NCBI GenBank assembly: GCA_036250195.1 | Contig: JAVHZZ010000001.1 | Location: 374,586,707 to 374,650,706 of the forward strand | Origin: Mixophyes australis | Lineage: Eukaryota; Chordata; Amphibia; Anura; Limnodynastidae | Direction: 5' to 3' | DNA: 64,000 nucleotides | In this document: positions 1 to 9,179 of the stretch, in pieces | Numbering within the stretch: position 1 is the first letter of the stretch | Layout: each line of letters begins with the position of its first letter | The notes under the pieces: model-generated | Seen by the model: only the letters and a program-made list of their open reading frames with translations | The model's database searches: none | Told to the model about the DNA's origin: nothing | Translations under genes and position numbers: made by a program

Positions 1-146
1 CGCTGCCTCCGTGCACTACAGTCTTCTAAAACACTTCAACGCTATTGTTATCATTGTGGCTGTTTGCTGATTCCTATCTGCTGCCTCCGTGCACTCCAGC
101 CTTCACTTCACATCCACTCACCTGATCATCATCAAGTTCCTGAGCT

Positions 147-377
147 GATTCCTATCCGCTGCCTCCGTGCACTACAGTCTCCAGCTTGCAACTCGCCTGT
201 GTTCATCATCGTGACTGTTAGCTGATTCCTATCCGCTACCTCCGTGCACTACAGTCTCCAGCTTGCAACTCGCCTGTGTTCATCATCGTGACTGTTAGCT
301 GATTCCTATCCGCTGCCTCCGTGCACTACAGTCTCCAGCTTGCAACTCGCCTGTGTTCATCATCGTGACTGTTAGCT
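147..377 (+). repeat. 77-bp tandem repeat, three copies, inside the LTR
   Basis: Copies start at 147, 224 and 301 with exact 77-base spacing and few changes. The unit starts GATTCCTATCCGCT. A related, more diverged unit lies at about 63-146, so the array probably grew from an older duplication. The same array occurs in the 3' LTR at about 10645-10875. Confidence 0.93.
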
Positions 378-1160
378 GATTCCTATCTGCTGCCCCTGTG
401 CATTGCCGCCTCATCTCAGCTCTCCTGTGTTTCCAGTCTACTGCTCACGTTGTCATCTGCTACGCTTCTGGATCTACAGCTCCTGGTCTACTCTGCCATC
501 CCGTGTTCCATCACTGTGGGTCCTGTTGGTTGCCCCTGGTTACCTCCGTGGGCGCAGAGTCCTGCTGCTGCCGTCAGCGCTATCGTCCATCTCCTGCTGA
601 TCCGCTCTCCACGCCTTCACGTGTCCCGCTGGTCTCTACCCTCCTGTCAGCATTGGATTCGTATCTCAACAACTACTCCTCTGCTGGATCATCTCCATTC
701 TCCTGGGTCCTCTATGAGTCCAGTTCCACGTGTTACTGATTCCTGTGGATTCGTGTCCCTGTTGGTTTACTTACCTGTGCGCTGCACCTACTAGACCGCT
801 GCCTCATCCATCCAGGGACTTCTCATCCAGTCGGCCTCCTGCCGCTCAGGTATCGCTGCACTCCTATCTGACTGTCTGCTTCTGAACCACGGTATGCATA
901 CTTCTCATTGACTGTGCCGGTGTATTGCATATCTTGCTGGACTGTGTTTGGTTCTCTCTGGAGTCTGCTATCCGCTGAGTCTTTTGCCATCATTGACTGT
1001 GTTATCTTGTGCTGGACTATTTCAAGTGACTTTCTAGATTTGCAGACCTGCTCAGTCATTTATATATATATATTGTGCATATTACTGTGGATCGTGTATA
1101 AGGTGCCTGTGTATATCCTGTGTTGCAGTCTCTCCCCATGCACCTCCTCACATATATATT

Positions 1161-1418
1161 CAGTGGTACAACTTGCTCATGACAGACCACTGATCCCTGT
1201 TTCCTGTATCACCTGTTCCAGTATCCTCTCACATAGCAGTGGTACAACTTGCTACCGCAGACCACTGACTACCCGGATACCTCCACTTGGATTCCATTCC
1301 TTCACTCAGACAGCGGTACAACTTGCTATCCGCAGACCGCTGACTCTCATCACCTCCTTCTCTGTTGGACATTCCTCCTCACTATAGCAGTGGTACAACT
1401 TGCTATCGCAGACCACTG
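1161..1418 (+). repeat. four regularly spaced hairpin units in the LTR
   Basis: Each unit has a 7-base arm, about 18 bases of loop containing ACAACTTGCT, and the complementary arm. The units occupy 1161-1192, 1237-1267, 1311-1342 and 1388-1418, at spacings of 76, 74 and 77 bases. Units 1, 2 and 4 pair CAGTGGT with ACCACTG. Unit 3 has CAGCGGT with ACCGCTG, so both arms changed together and pairing is kept. The units recur in the 3' LTR at 11659-11916. Confidence 0.85.
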
Positions 1419-1633
1419 ACTACCTTCACGTGCCCTTGTCCATACAGTTCCTCGTGTACTATTACCTCCATATTACCAGTGCTGCTAGTCATAGACTTTC
1501 CTGAGCATCTCATCAGTTACCATTTTCTGTTCCGTGATCACCCAGCTACCAGAGTACCCTATTACCATCTACATTGCTCTGGTAAGCCTACCACCTGGTG
1601 ATCCCTGGGTAAAGACTCCTAGTGCCCGTGACA

Positions 1634-1646
1634 GTAAGATCAGGCC
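1634..1646 (+). other. very short leader between the 5' LTR and gag
   Basis: Only 13 bases separate the LTR end from the gag ATG. They do not match a tRNA primer site that I recognise. The second chromovirus in the window (minus strand, near 53308-53320) has a similar leader (GTA, then a GGC.ATGAC-like end), so the arrangement seems shared. Some Ty3/gypsy groups prime differently from the usual tRNA 3' end; whether that applies here is unknown. Confidence 0.5.
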
Positions 1647-2579
1647 ATGACAGACCCAGATACGGAACCTACTGCCAAAGAGATGCTGCAGCATCTGGTT
1701 AGCCGTGTGGAGCAACAGGATGCCCGCCAACAGCTGTTACTTCAGTGTTATCAGTCATTAACCTCCCAAGGAACATCTGGACAGACTGTGACAGCTACTA
1801 CTGAGGCTCCTGTGCTTTCCTCCGTTTCCCCATTGCCATCCCAGGTGTCTACAGCTTCCACGCTTCACCTGACTACTCCGTCAAAGTACGATGGAGACCC
1901 CAAAACTTGTAGGGGTTTCCTCAACCAATGTTCAGTCCATTTTGAGCTCCAACCTCAAAATTTTTCTACCCATCGTTCCAGAGTGGCCTATCTTATCTCT
2001 TTGTTTTCAGGACAAGCCCTGGCTTGGGCCTCCCCTCTATGGGAGAGAAACGATCCAATACTACAAGATAGTGCCAAATTCATTTCTACATTCCGAAGTG
2101 TGTTCGATGAACCAGGTCGTGTGACCTCCGCTGCTTCCAGCATCCTCCGTCTGCGACAAGGATCTCATACAGTAGGCCAGTACGTCATTCAATTTAGGAT
2201 CTTAGCCTCTGAACTTCAGTGGAACACTGAAGCCCTAGTTGCCGCCTTCTGGCAGGGGCTCTCCGATAAAATTAAAGATGCACTGACTACTCAGGAGCTT
2301 CCTTCGTCACTTGAGGATTTGATCTCTCTATGCCATCGTGTTGATATGAGATTTCGTGAAAGAGAGGCTGAGAAAACGACTTCTGCTAAAACACCTCTTC
2401 GTTCTAACCCTCAATTTCGTCCAGTGTCACCCACTGTGACTCCCATGGAGATAGGACGTTCCAAATTATCTTCTGAGGAGAGGAAACGAAGAGTCAAGAA
2501 TAGACTTTGTATCTATTGTGCTGATTCCACTCATGTTCTCAGCTCCTGCCCTAAGAGGTCGGGAAATGCCAGGCCCTAA
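1647..2579 (+). CDS. gag: chromovirus Gag (310 residues)
   Basis: This is the structural protein that assembles the cytoplasmic virus-like particle and packages element RNA. After an N-terminal glutamine-rich stretch the middle (about residues 80-215) has the look of a retrotransposon Gag domain, including a SGQALAWASPLWER segment and a VGQYVIQFRILASEL segment. A zinc knuckle CIYCADSTHVLSSC (C-X2-C-X4-H-X4-C) lies near residues 288-301, close to the C terminus. The ATG at 1647 is chosen because it follows the LTR by 13 bases and the decayed sister element starts at the equivalent place. Pol follows in the -1 frame and overlaps the last 25 bases. No stops or frameshifts are visible, so it may still be functional. 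Confidence 0.93.
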   Translation: MTDPDTEPTAKEMLQHLVSRVEQQDARQQLLLQCYQSLTSQGTSGQTVTATTEAPVLSSVSPLPSQVSTASTLHLTTPSKYDGDPKTCRGFLNQCSVHFELQPQNFSTHRSRVAYLISLFSGQALAWASPLWERNDPILQDSAKFISTFRSVFDEPGRVTSAASSILRLRQGSHTVGQYVIQFRILASELQWNTEALVAAFWQGLSDKIKDALTTQELPSSLEDLISLCHRVDMRFREREAEKTTSAKTPLRSNPQFRPVSPTVTPMEIGRSKLSSEERKRRVKNRLCIYCADSTHVLSSCPKRSGNARP

Positions 2580-4945
2580 CTAGTTCTGGAGAGGTGAAGT
2601 TAGGGTCCCTGGAGTCCTCTCCATCTTCTATGAAATCTAAAATCTGCGCTTTTGATGTTATAATTTCCTTTGCTACTAAAACCTTTGAGTCACAGGCATT
2701 GATTGATTCCGGAGCAGCAGGAAATTTCATTTCCAAATCATTAGTAAAGCAATGGTCTCTACCAGTGATTACCTTAAAAACACCCATTACTGTGACGGCT
2801 ATCGATGGATCACGTCTCATCAACGGTCTCATCACCCAGAGTACGTCTCCAGTAACCCTTCAGATTGGTGCCCTGCATCATGAAGAAATATCGTTTTTAA
2901 TCCTTCCTGTTACGACAAGTCCGATTGTCTTAGGCCTTCCATGGCTTCAGTGTCACTCTCCCCAGATTGACTGGCGCACCCCTCAAGTCACGTCTTGGGG
3001 GCCTGAATGTCGCCATCATTGCCTTTCCCAAGTCATTCCTCTCAAAGTACAGCAATCTTCCATCTCATCTACCTCATCGGGACTCCCTCCTCAATATGCT
3101 TCATTTACCGATGTTTTTGATAAAGCTCAGTCTGAACGTCTTCCTCCTCATCGTTCTTGGGATTGTCCGATCTACCTTCTTCCTGGCAAGACTCCCCCCA
3201 GGGGCCGGGTCTATCCACTCTCGTTACCTGAGACTCAAGCTACTTCTGAGTATATACAGGAGAACCTCCAGCGTGGGTTCATTCGACCTTCCACCTCGCC
3301 CGCTGGAGCTGGGTTCTTCTTCGTCAAAAAGAAGGATGGATCATTACGCCCTTGCATAGATTTTCGTGGACTCAATGCCATTACTATCAAGAATCGGTAT
3401 CCCATTCCGTTGATCACTGAGCTATTCGATCGCATCAAGGGAGCCCGTATCTTTACTAAGTTGGATCTTCGTGGTGCCTATAATTTAATCAGAATCCGTT
3501 CCGGTGACGAATGGAAGACAGCGTTTAACACCAGAGACGGGCATTACGAATATCTGGTAATGCCTTTCGGGCTGTGTAATGCCCCCGCTGTTTTTCAAGG
3601 CTTCATCAATGAGATCTTTCGGGACTTATTATATGTATGTGTCGTCGTCTACCTGGACGACATACTGATCTTTTCACAGGACCTGCCTTCTCACCACCTA
3701 CATGTGGCAGAAGTCCTCTCCAGACTACGGAAAAATTCATTGTTCTGTAAATTAGAAAAATGTTCATTCGAATTACCCCAGATTCCATTCTTGGGGTATA
3801 TAGTTTCCGGAGTTGGCCTGAAGATGGATCCAGACAAAGTGAGTGCTGTACTACATTGGCCCCAGCCAACTACTCTTCGTGCTATCCAGCGTTTTTTAGG
3901 TTTTGCCAATTACTATAGACGCTTCATTCAAGACTTTTCCTCCATTGCATCTCCTATAGTGGCCCTGACTCGAAAAGGGGCTAATCCTAAGCAATGGTCA
4001 CCTGAGGCTCTTCAAGCCTTTCAAACACTAAAAGAGTCCTTCTCTTCGGCTCCAATCCTTCGACAGCCTGATGTGACACTCCCCTTCTTTCTAGAAGTAG
4101 ATGCCTCTAATGTGGGCTTAGGAGCTATTCTCTCCCAACGCTTGGAACAGCAAAAGTTCCATCCTTGTGCCTTCTATTCTCGGGGTCTCCTGCCCGCAGA
4201 GAAGAATTATACCATCGGGGACAAGGAATTACTGGCTATCAAAGCCGCATTAGAGGAATGGAGATACTTATTGGAGGGAGCTCGCCATCCGGTGACGATC
4301 TTCACGGATCATAAGAACTTGTCATATCTCCAGTCTGCCCAATGCTTGAACCCTCGTCAAGCAAGATGGTCTCTTTTCTTTTCCCGTTTTGAATTAATAA
4401 TTACCTTCAAACCAGCTGCCAAGAACAAAAAAGCTGATGCTTTATCTAGAGCCTTTGTGACGTCCTCTGATATAGAAGAGGGTTCCAACCATACTATTCT
4501 AGATCCCAAATGTATCTCACTGGCTGCTTCATCCACCAAAACGCTACCATTTGGGAAGACCCTCGTGCCTCCTACTCTAAGGAGGAAAATCCTCTCGTGG
4601 TTCCATGCCTCTCGTTTTTCTGGACACGCCGGTGAACACAAGACCTTTGAGATTCTCTCTCGAAGTTACTGGTGGCCTTCAATGAGGAGAGACGTCAAAG
4701 AGTTCATTGCTTCCTGTGAACTATGTTCTCAGTTCAAATCCTCCCGTAGAACTCCAGCAGGGTTGCTACGACCACTACCCATTCCGTCCAAACCATGGAC
4801 CCATATTAGTATGGATTTCGTTACTGACTTACCACCTAGTAAGAATCATAACACTATTTGGGTGGTGGTGGACAGATTTTCGAAGATGGCTCATTTCATC
4901 CCTTTGCCTGGTTTGCCTTCCTCGTCCATCCTGGCTGAACATTTC
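2555..4945 (+). pseudogene. pol: chromovirus Pol, first part: protease, RT, RNase H, N-terminal integrase
   Basis: The frame carries, in order, an aspartic protease (LIDSGAAGNFIS), a reverse transcriptase (LPFGLCNAP-like segment read as [13 protein letters not shown], and catalytic YLDDILIFS), an RNase H (FFLEVDAS, later TDHKNLSYL, then ADALSR), and an integrase zinc-binding region with the H-H-C-C pattern (GHAGEH ... CELC) followed by the start of the catalytic core (SMDFVTDLPP). The frame is cut in the integrase core at 4945 by the nested element and continues at 9180-10195. Nothing else is broken: without the insertion the reading frame rejoins exactly. It is most likely expressed by frameshifting from gag. 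A stop inside the inserted DNA at about 4970 ends the present frame. Confidence 0.93.
2561..2567 (+). promoter_or_regulatory. candidate -1 ribosomal frameshift site at the gag-pol junction
   Basis: The heptamer GGGAAAT is read in the gag frame as G GGA AAT, which fits the X XXY YYZ slippery pattern. It lies in the only window where gag and pol overlap: the pol frame opens at 2555 after a TAA and gag ends at 2579. Slipping back one base here would enter the pol frame directly. This explains how pol, which has no good ATG nearby (the frame has GTG at 2594), could be made as Gag-Pol. A downstream stimulating RNA structure was not worked out. Confidence 0.65.
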
Positions 4946-5235
4946 TGTGATGATACCAGGATGTTTGGGTAGGAACCCAGAAGAAAGTCCTGGTATCAAG
5001 GGGTTCAGGATCACACAGGCAAAGAAAAGGTGTGGATACAACGGTATCTTTATTACAGCTAACTGCAAACAATAGCTTATATATATATCAAACCATAATT
5101 CAAACAACACCCAGTGTTCACCAAACTTCAACCATCACCCAGTAACACCCCAGTGTTCAATAACCCCAAATTGTTTATAACGAAAATAGGTTTTCTTTAC
5201 CAGTCCAAGTTATAGGGGAAGGATGATGTCCGTGA
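4946..5235 (-). repeat. 3' terminus of the nested element, divergent from its 5' LTR
   Basis: It shares with the 8177-9179 LTR the terminal TGTGA.GATACC, a CAGGCAAA segment, and an ATACAAC.GTAT.TTTATT segment that holds the minus-strand polyadenylation signal. A TATATATATAAGC TATA-like box lies upstream of that signal. The U3 start TGTGACGAAATG of the other LTR is absent. A G-rich tract on the minus strand around 5384-5400, inside the large frame, is a possible polypurine tract. The terminal 11 bases TGATACCAGGA pair perfectly with TCCTGGTATCA about 25 bases further in. Confidence 0.6.
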
Positions 5236-8022
5236 TTAATAGAATAAGCCAGGCAGAGCAGACAAGTCTGCAAGTCCAGGAAAAGCTTGTAATCCAATAG
5301 CCACAATACTTCCAGGTAAATTCCTCCTCAGCACACGGGCAGCAGTCAAAACTCCAACGCCAGTAGCTTCTAGAAGCAAAAATCCCCCCTCCCCCACATC
5401 AATCTCCACAGTGGGCACTAACACCTTCGCCTCTGGCGCATCAGGGTAGTGAGTATCTCCCTCCTCCCCCACTTCCATAAGTGAAAGCTGCAAAAGAGTA
5501 GGTTCAGTTTGAGGATCCACGATATCCAATGAAGATGTTGGATCTGTAACTGCATCCTTGTTATCCCAGGTACTTCCAGCAAACTCCTGTATTGGGTCAC
5601 TGGAGTCATTTTCCATGATTGGGTTGCACAGGGGTAATAACCTGGAGTGTCCAGCTAAATTGACTTGTAACAGCTGGGATCCCCACTTCTTTTTCCTGCT
5701 TCCTTTCTGTTTACTGGACAAAGGACAGGATAAGCAGGTTTTAACAGAACTTTTCCTGGGTGGCTTTTTGCCACTTTTATTTTTAGCCTGTGACATTCTG
5801 ATCTCCTGAGAGTCTGTAGTTTGGAGATTAATAGGGCTCAATTGATGTTTCAGAAGTACTAAGCCAAGCATATTACTGTTTTCTCCATTTACCTCTTCAG
5901 CCTTCCCTTGTATGTCAGCAGTGTTAATTATCTTTGAAGAAGTACTTACCGTTCTGTTAATGTGCTTTCCTGGAGAAGGAAAATCTCCTGGGTGGTAATC
6001 CAGGAGTCCAGTTCCCTGATCATGTTCAGACACCTTTTGCACAGTTCCTGTAAGGACACCCCATTCTGTTCCACTCAGGGTAATTTTCAGAACTGTGAGG
6101 TCTTCTAAAGGAGAGGAATGTGACTCTCCAGAATCCTTAACAGGGCCACTTCCAATTATCACTTCTATTTCCTTCCCATTGTCCTTTGTTGTAGGGACTA
6201 ACTGATTGTCACTCTTTGTGTTCTCCCTTTTGACCCCTGGCATAACAATTCCTTTTTCCTCTCCTTTTAATTCTGTCATATAATCTGTAATAATGATTTC
6301 TGCTGAGATCATATGTTGAGCAGGCTTATCTTTCTTTTCTGTCAGACACGGGTACAGCTGCACATCATTTGCATTGGAGAGCACACATGTGCTATCCTGC
6401 ATTACTTCAATGGGTAACACGTTTTCAGACACAACAGGGGTGAATAACTGGCCTTTTCTGCAATTCTGGGCTGACTCATACACAGTCTCAGGTGCCAGTA
6501 GCTCTGGCAGATTATCACAAGATGCTACATGGTACTGGTACTTACATGGTAGTTTTTTTCCATCCAAGTCACCAAATAGGAGGATCTCTCCTAGTCCTTT
6601 CTGATTACTCAGAGGTACAACATCCTCACCAAACAGTTCTTCTCCAGCCTCCCCCAAGATGGTAGCTTGGGCAGCTGTGTATAATCCGGTGGGATTGACC
6701 TCCCCCTGTTGGTTACGGTGGTCAGCGGGAGCAGAAGAGCAGTTGTAGGTTATGATACTCTTCCTTAAACTGGAGGGCAAAAACATTTCTCGATAAGTGC
6801 TGGTCCCAAGGGTGCTGTCTTGGGAGTACCATTGATCACGCAGCATAAAATCACTGTCCTCTAAATCAGCAAAAGGAAACAGGTAGCACAAATTCTCGTG
6901 TGGCTTTGGACTAATACCCCTCAATGTTTCTGTTCTTTGGTTGGCCTCCCCCTGATTACCAGACTGAGAAACACCTTTTTTAGTATGTGACAAAAGAGAT
7001 TGTAATTGGCGTTTCTCAGTATTTATTCGATAACACTGATCCTGCCACATTTCAGTGTCAGTGAGTCCTTGTAGCAATACCTGGTCCTCTGCTTCTTCAA
7101 AACTCTGTTGCAGACATTGCATTTGTTCCCAAAGGGGTATGTGGGGACCTAAAGTCAGTATCCATTTCCTATAGACACTAAAGGCATTGCTGGGATTCTC
7201 CTGATCCTTTAAAAGACGTTGGAGGATATCCTTATGCGTGCAGTACAGGTACGGTACACCTCTAATCTGACATTCTACAATCAATTCCTCCATGCTCATT
7301 GTTTCCAGTGGGTCTGTGTAATCCTCTAATGGGGATGATTCAAGGATTAAATTTGTGGGGGGCTCCTCAAACATCTCTCTAGGTTCCAGCAGCCTATTTT
7401 GGTCCTTGCTTCCATCTATCTTGGTTGCCAAGCACATATCATACAGGTACTGCTGATTATGGTTGTAACTAGGTTTTCCCCTGGCCAGATCCTGCATAGT
7501 ACAAATAACTTCATTTGTAAAATCATCCCATCCTGGTTCATCCCGAAATTTCCAAGCACTTGCTTCCTCTTTCAACATTAGGAACAAATCCAACAGGTTC
7601 TCCAATTTCTCCTGTAGACTGGCTCCTTTCCATGTAATAATCTTTGGGCACTCCTCATCCCAATAATCAAAAATGTGCTGCATTGTGGTGGGGTGGTGCA
7701 ACACATCCATATCCCCATCCTGCAGACACTCCCACAGTCCTTCATCCCAGTACACCTTTCTCCTGGTTGTACTGGACTGTATCATCCCTTCCTTTGGGAA
7801 CTTTTGCAACAATGGGCTGTGATCTGCTCTCCTCTTTCCAGAGCTCACATCCATTTTACTTCCAGGGGTCACCTCACTGTGATTTCCCCTCCTTGAGACA
7901 CGGTTCCATCTTCCGTTCTCCACTGGCGGGGTTTGCCTCCCCTTATCAAATTGGCACTTAGGCAGCATCTTCCCTTGCCTCTTGCTTTTGGCACTTGCAA
8001 CTGTCTTTGGCAATCTGGACAT
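5236..8022 (-). CDS. uncharacterised 928-residue protein of the nested retroelement
   Basis: I do not recognise this protein. It is the only long frame of the element and starts about 130 bases after the primer-binding site, the usual place of gag, so a Gag-like or accessory role is the first guess. The N terminus (about residues 1-60) is rich in K and R. Residues about 85-215 look like a compact, W- and acid-rich helical domain (YWDEGLWECL). Residues 242-272 (SMEELIVECQIRGVPYLY, then a K and LQRLL) have the spacing of a SAP-like helix-extended-helix, by pattern only. Residues about 330-780 are low-complexity, acidic and probably disordered. A basic K/R block follows near 770-800. No zinc knuckle, protease or polymerase motif is present. 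It is uninterrupted, which suggests recent selection or a very recent insertion. Confidence 0.75.
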   Translation of the reverse strand: MSRLPKTVASAKSKRQGKMLPKCQFDKGRQTPPVENGRWNRVSRRGNHSEVTPGSKMDVSSGKRRADHSPLLQKFPKEGMIQSSTTRRKVYWDEGLWECLQDGDMDVLHHPTTMQHIFDYWDEECPKIITWKGASLQEKLENLLDLFLMLKEEASAWKFRDEPGWDDFTNEVICTMQDLARGKPSYNHNQQYLYDMCLATKIDGSKDQNRLLEPREMFEEPPTNLILESSPLEDYTDPLETMSMEELIVECQIRGVPYLYCTHKDILQRLLKDQENPSNAFSVYRKWILTLGPHIPLWEQMQCLQQSFEEAEDQVLLQGLTDTEMWQDQCYRINTEKRQLQSLLSHTKKGVSQSGNQGEANQRTETLRGISPKPHENLCYLFPFADLEDSDFMLRDQWYSQDSTLGTSTYREMFLPSSLRKSIITYNCSSAPADHRNQQGEVNPTGLYTAAQATILGEAGEELFGEDVVPLSNQKGLGEILLFGDLDGKKLPCKYQYHVASCDNLPELLAPETVYESAQNCRKGQLFTPVVSENVLPIEVMQDSTCVLSNANDVQLYPCLTEKKDKPAQHMISAEIIITDYMTELKGEEKGIVMPGVKRENTKSDNQLVPTTKDNGKEIEVIIGSGPVKDSGESHSSPLEDLTVLKITLSGTEWGVLTGTVQKVSEHDQGTGLLDYHPGDFPSPGKHINRTVSTSSKIINTADIQGKAEEVNGENSNMLGLVLLKHQLSPINLQTTDSQEIRMSQAKNKSGKKPPRKSSVKTCLSCPLSSKQKGSRKKKWGSQLLQVNLAGHSRLLPLCNPIMENDSSDPIQEFAGSTWDNKDAVTDPTSSLDIVDPQTEPTLLQLSLMEVGEEGDTHYPDAPEAKVLVPTVEIDVGEGGFLLLEATGVGVLTAARVLRRNLPGSIVAIGLQAFPGLADLSALPGLFY

Positions 8023-8154
8023 TATAGCAACTGGTTAACTACTGAGTTATAAATTGAAGGTGGTGTTGGTAAGCTATTGCACCTTTACTTTGCAGAGCCT
8101 TGGGTGTATCACGATACAACCCCCTGCACTCTACCTGAACATCAGGACTGTGTG

Positions 8155-8172
8155 ATCCCACTGCTGCCACCA
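8155..8172 (-). other. primer-binding site of the nested element, tRNA-Leu type
   Basis: On the minus strand, four T's after the LTR end, the sequence is TGGTGGCAGCAGTGGGAT. The 3' end of vertebrate tRNA-Leu (AAG/UAG type) plus CCA would pair with TGGTGGCAGCGGTGGGAT, so there is one mismatch. This site fixes the strand of the element and the end of its 5' LTR. Confidence 0.8.
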
Positions 8173-8176
8173 AAAA

Positions 8177-9179
8177 TGTGAAGATACCGGGTGTATCTTG
8201 CCCAATGCTACCCACTTCACGCTGGCTGGCCACTCACGCGTGCCTTCCTATGCCAGGGAAGTCTACCCAGTATCTTCTAGGATTCGTATGGTCACTCAGG
8301 CAAAATGCAGTTATAAAAATACAACAGTATATTTATTGTCATACAAACAACACTAGAATATTATGTACACACAGTAAATAAATGCCAGGCAGATTTACCA
8401 CATCATCTGTCCCTTACCCCAATAACTTAAGGAGATATAGTCACCTGCTGTCCAGACTTCACGAACCATGGATTTCTATCAGCTGCATATATAGAGACTA
8501 GTTAGAAAACGATAATTCAAAACTAGATGCACCTTCATGAATGAAATCCCACAATGAACCCCCTTCCCCCTCTGGAGTTGTTCCTTATATCACAGGTCTA
8601 ATTTCCACAGTCTTTCCCCTCCCTGGGCAAACTCCTGGGTCTATTCTTCTTAACCATTGGCCAGTGCAGGACTAGGGGGTTTGGACAGGGCAGTAAAGAT
8701 GAACTGTCCTTTCACAGAAGCCCCCTGCTGGGATGCAGACAGAATGTCTGGACTAGTCCTAAGGAGAACAATTGATGCTTAATTGGCTTCCCCTACTTCC
8801 AAGGATAAGGTAGCAATGAGCTGTCCTTTCAGGGAACCTCCCCTGTTAGATGGCCTGTCTGGACTAGCCTGGTGAGAACAATGGACACTAATTAGTTTTC
8901 CTACTCAGGCACATGGCAGCCTGATCCCTACCCATAATCCCCCTGGCTTCACTTTAAAGACAATGAATAGCAGCCTTACTTCAAGTTATCAATATACAAT
9001 AAACAATATACATATGTACACTGAACTACAATGTCCCCTTAGCCACATGTTATTGGACAATGCAGTTATAGTCTGGTGAGCTGGGGAAACAAAAGAAGGC
9101 TATAAAAAGTATTTGCTATAATTCACATTATGTGAGAAATGAGACATGCTCACAGGGTTATCAAACTCATTTCGTCACA
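8177..9179 (-). repeat. 5' LTR of the nested element (1003 bp)
   Basis: On the minus strand it starts TGTGACGAAATG and ends GGTATCTTCACA, directly before the primer site. AATAAA is present on the minus strand near 8335. Near its end GAAGATAC (8180-8187) pairs with GTATCTTC further in, matching in position the hairpin at the other terminus of the element although the bases differ. Confidence 0.75.

Larger units (their letters stand above)
1..1633 (+). repeat. 5' LTR of the chromovirus, cut by the window edge
   Basis: Base 1 corresponds to base 10499 of the 3' LTR and the copies stay collinear with an offset of 10498 to the shared terminus GTGACA at 1633. The LTR is long (2003 bp when complete), with two internal repeat systems: 77-bp tandem copies and four spaced hairpins. 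Several frames of 60-160 codons are open in it, but they occur identically in both LTRs, have no protein-like features, and are probably non-coding. Confidence 0.95.
4946..9179 (-). mobile_element. nested 4234-bp retroelement with a tRNA-Leu-type primer site and one large ORF
   Basis: ATTTC is present at 4941-4945 and again at 9180-9184, and the chromovirus pol frame rejoins exactly if the intervening DNA is removed, so both borders are certain. The ends are TGTGATGATACC at the left and the complement of TGTGACGAAATG at the right, as for an integrase-inserted LTR element. Read on the minus strand it has a 1003-bp LTR (9179-8177), a primer-binding site, a 928-codon frame and a 3' end. No protease, RT, RNase H or integrase motif is visible, so it would need enzymes from another element. 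Oddly, the 3' end resembles only the last part of the LTR and is much diverged from it. Confidence 0.85.

Noticed and set aside
398..1601. Open frames of 65-159 codons in the LTR, repeated at 10896-12099
   Set aside because: They occur in overlapping frames on both strands of both LTR copies, have no protein features, and arise from C-rich non-coding DNA.
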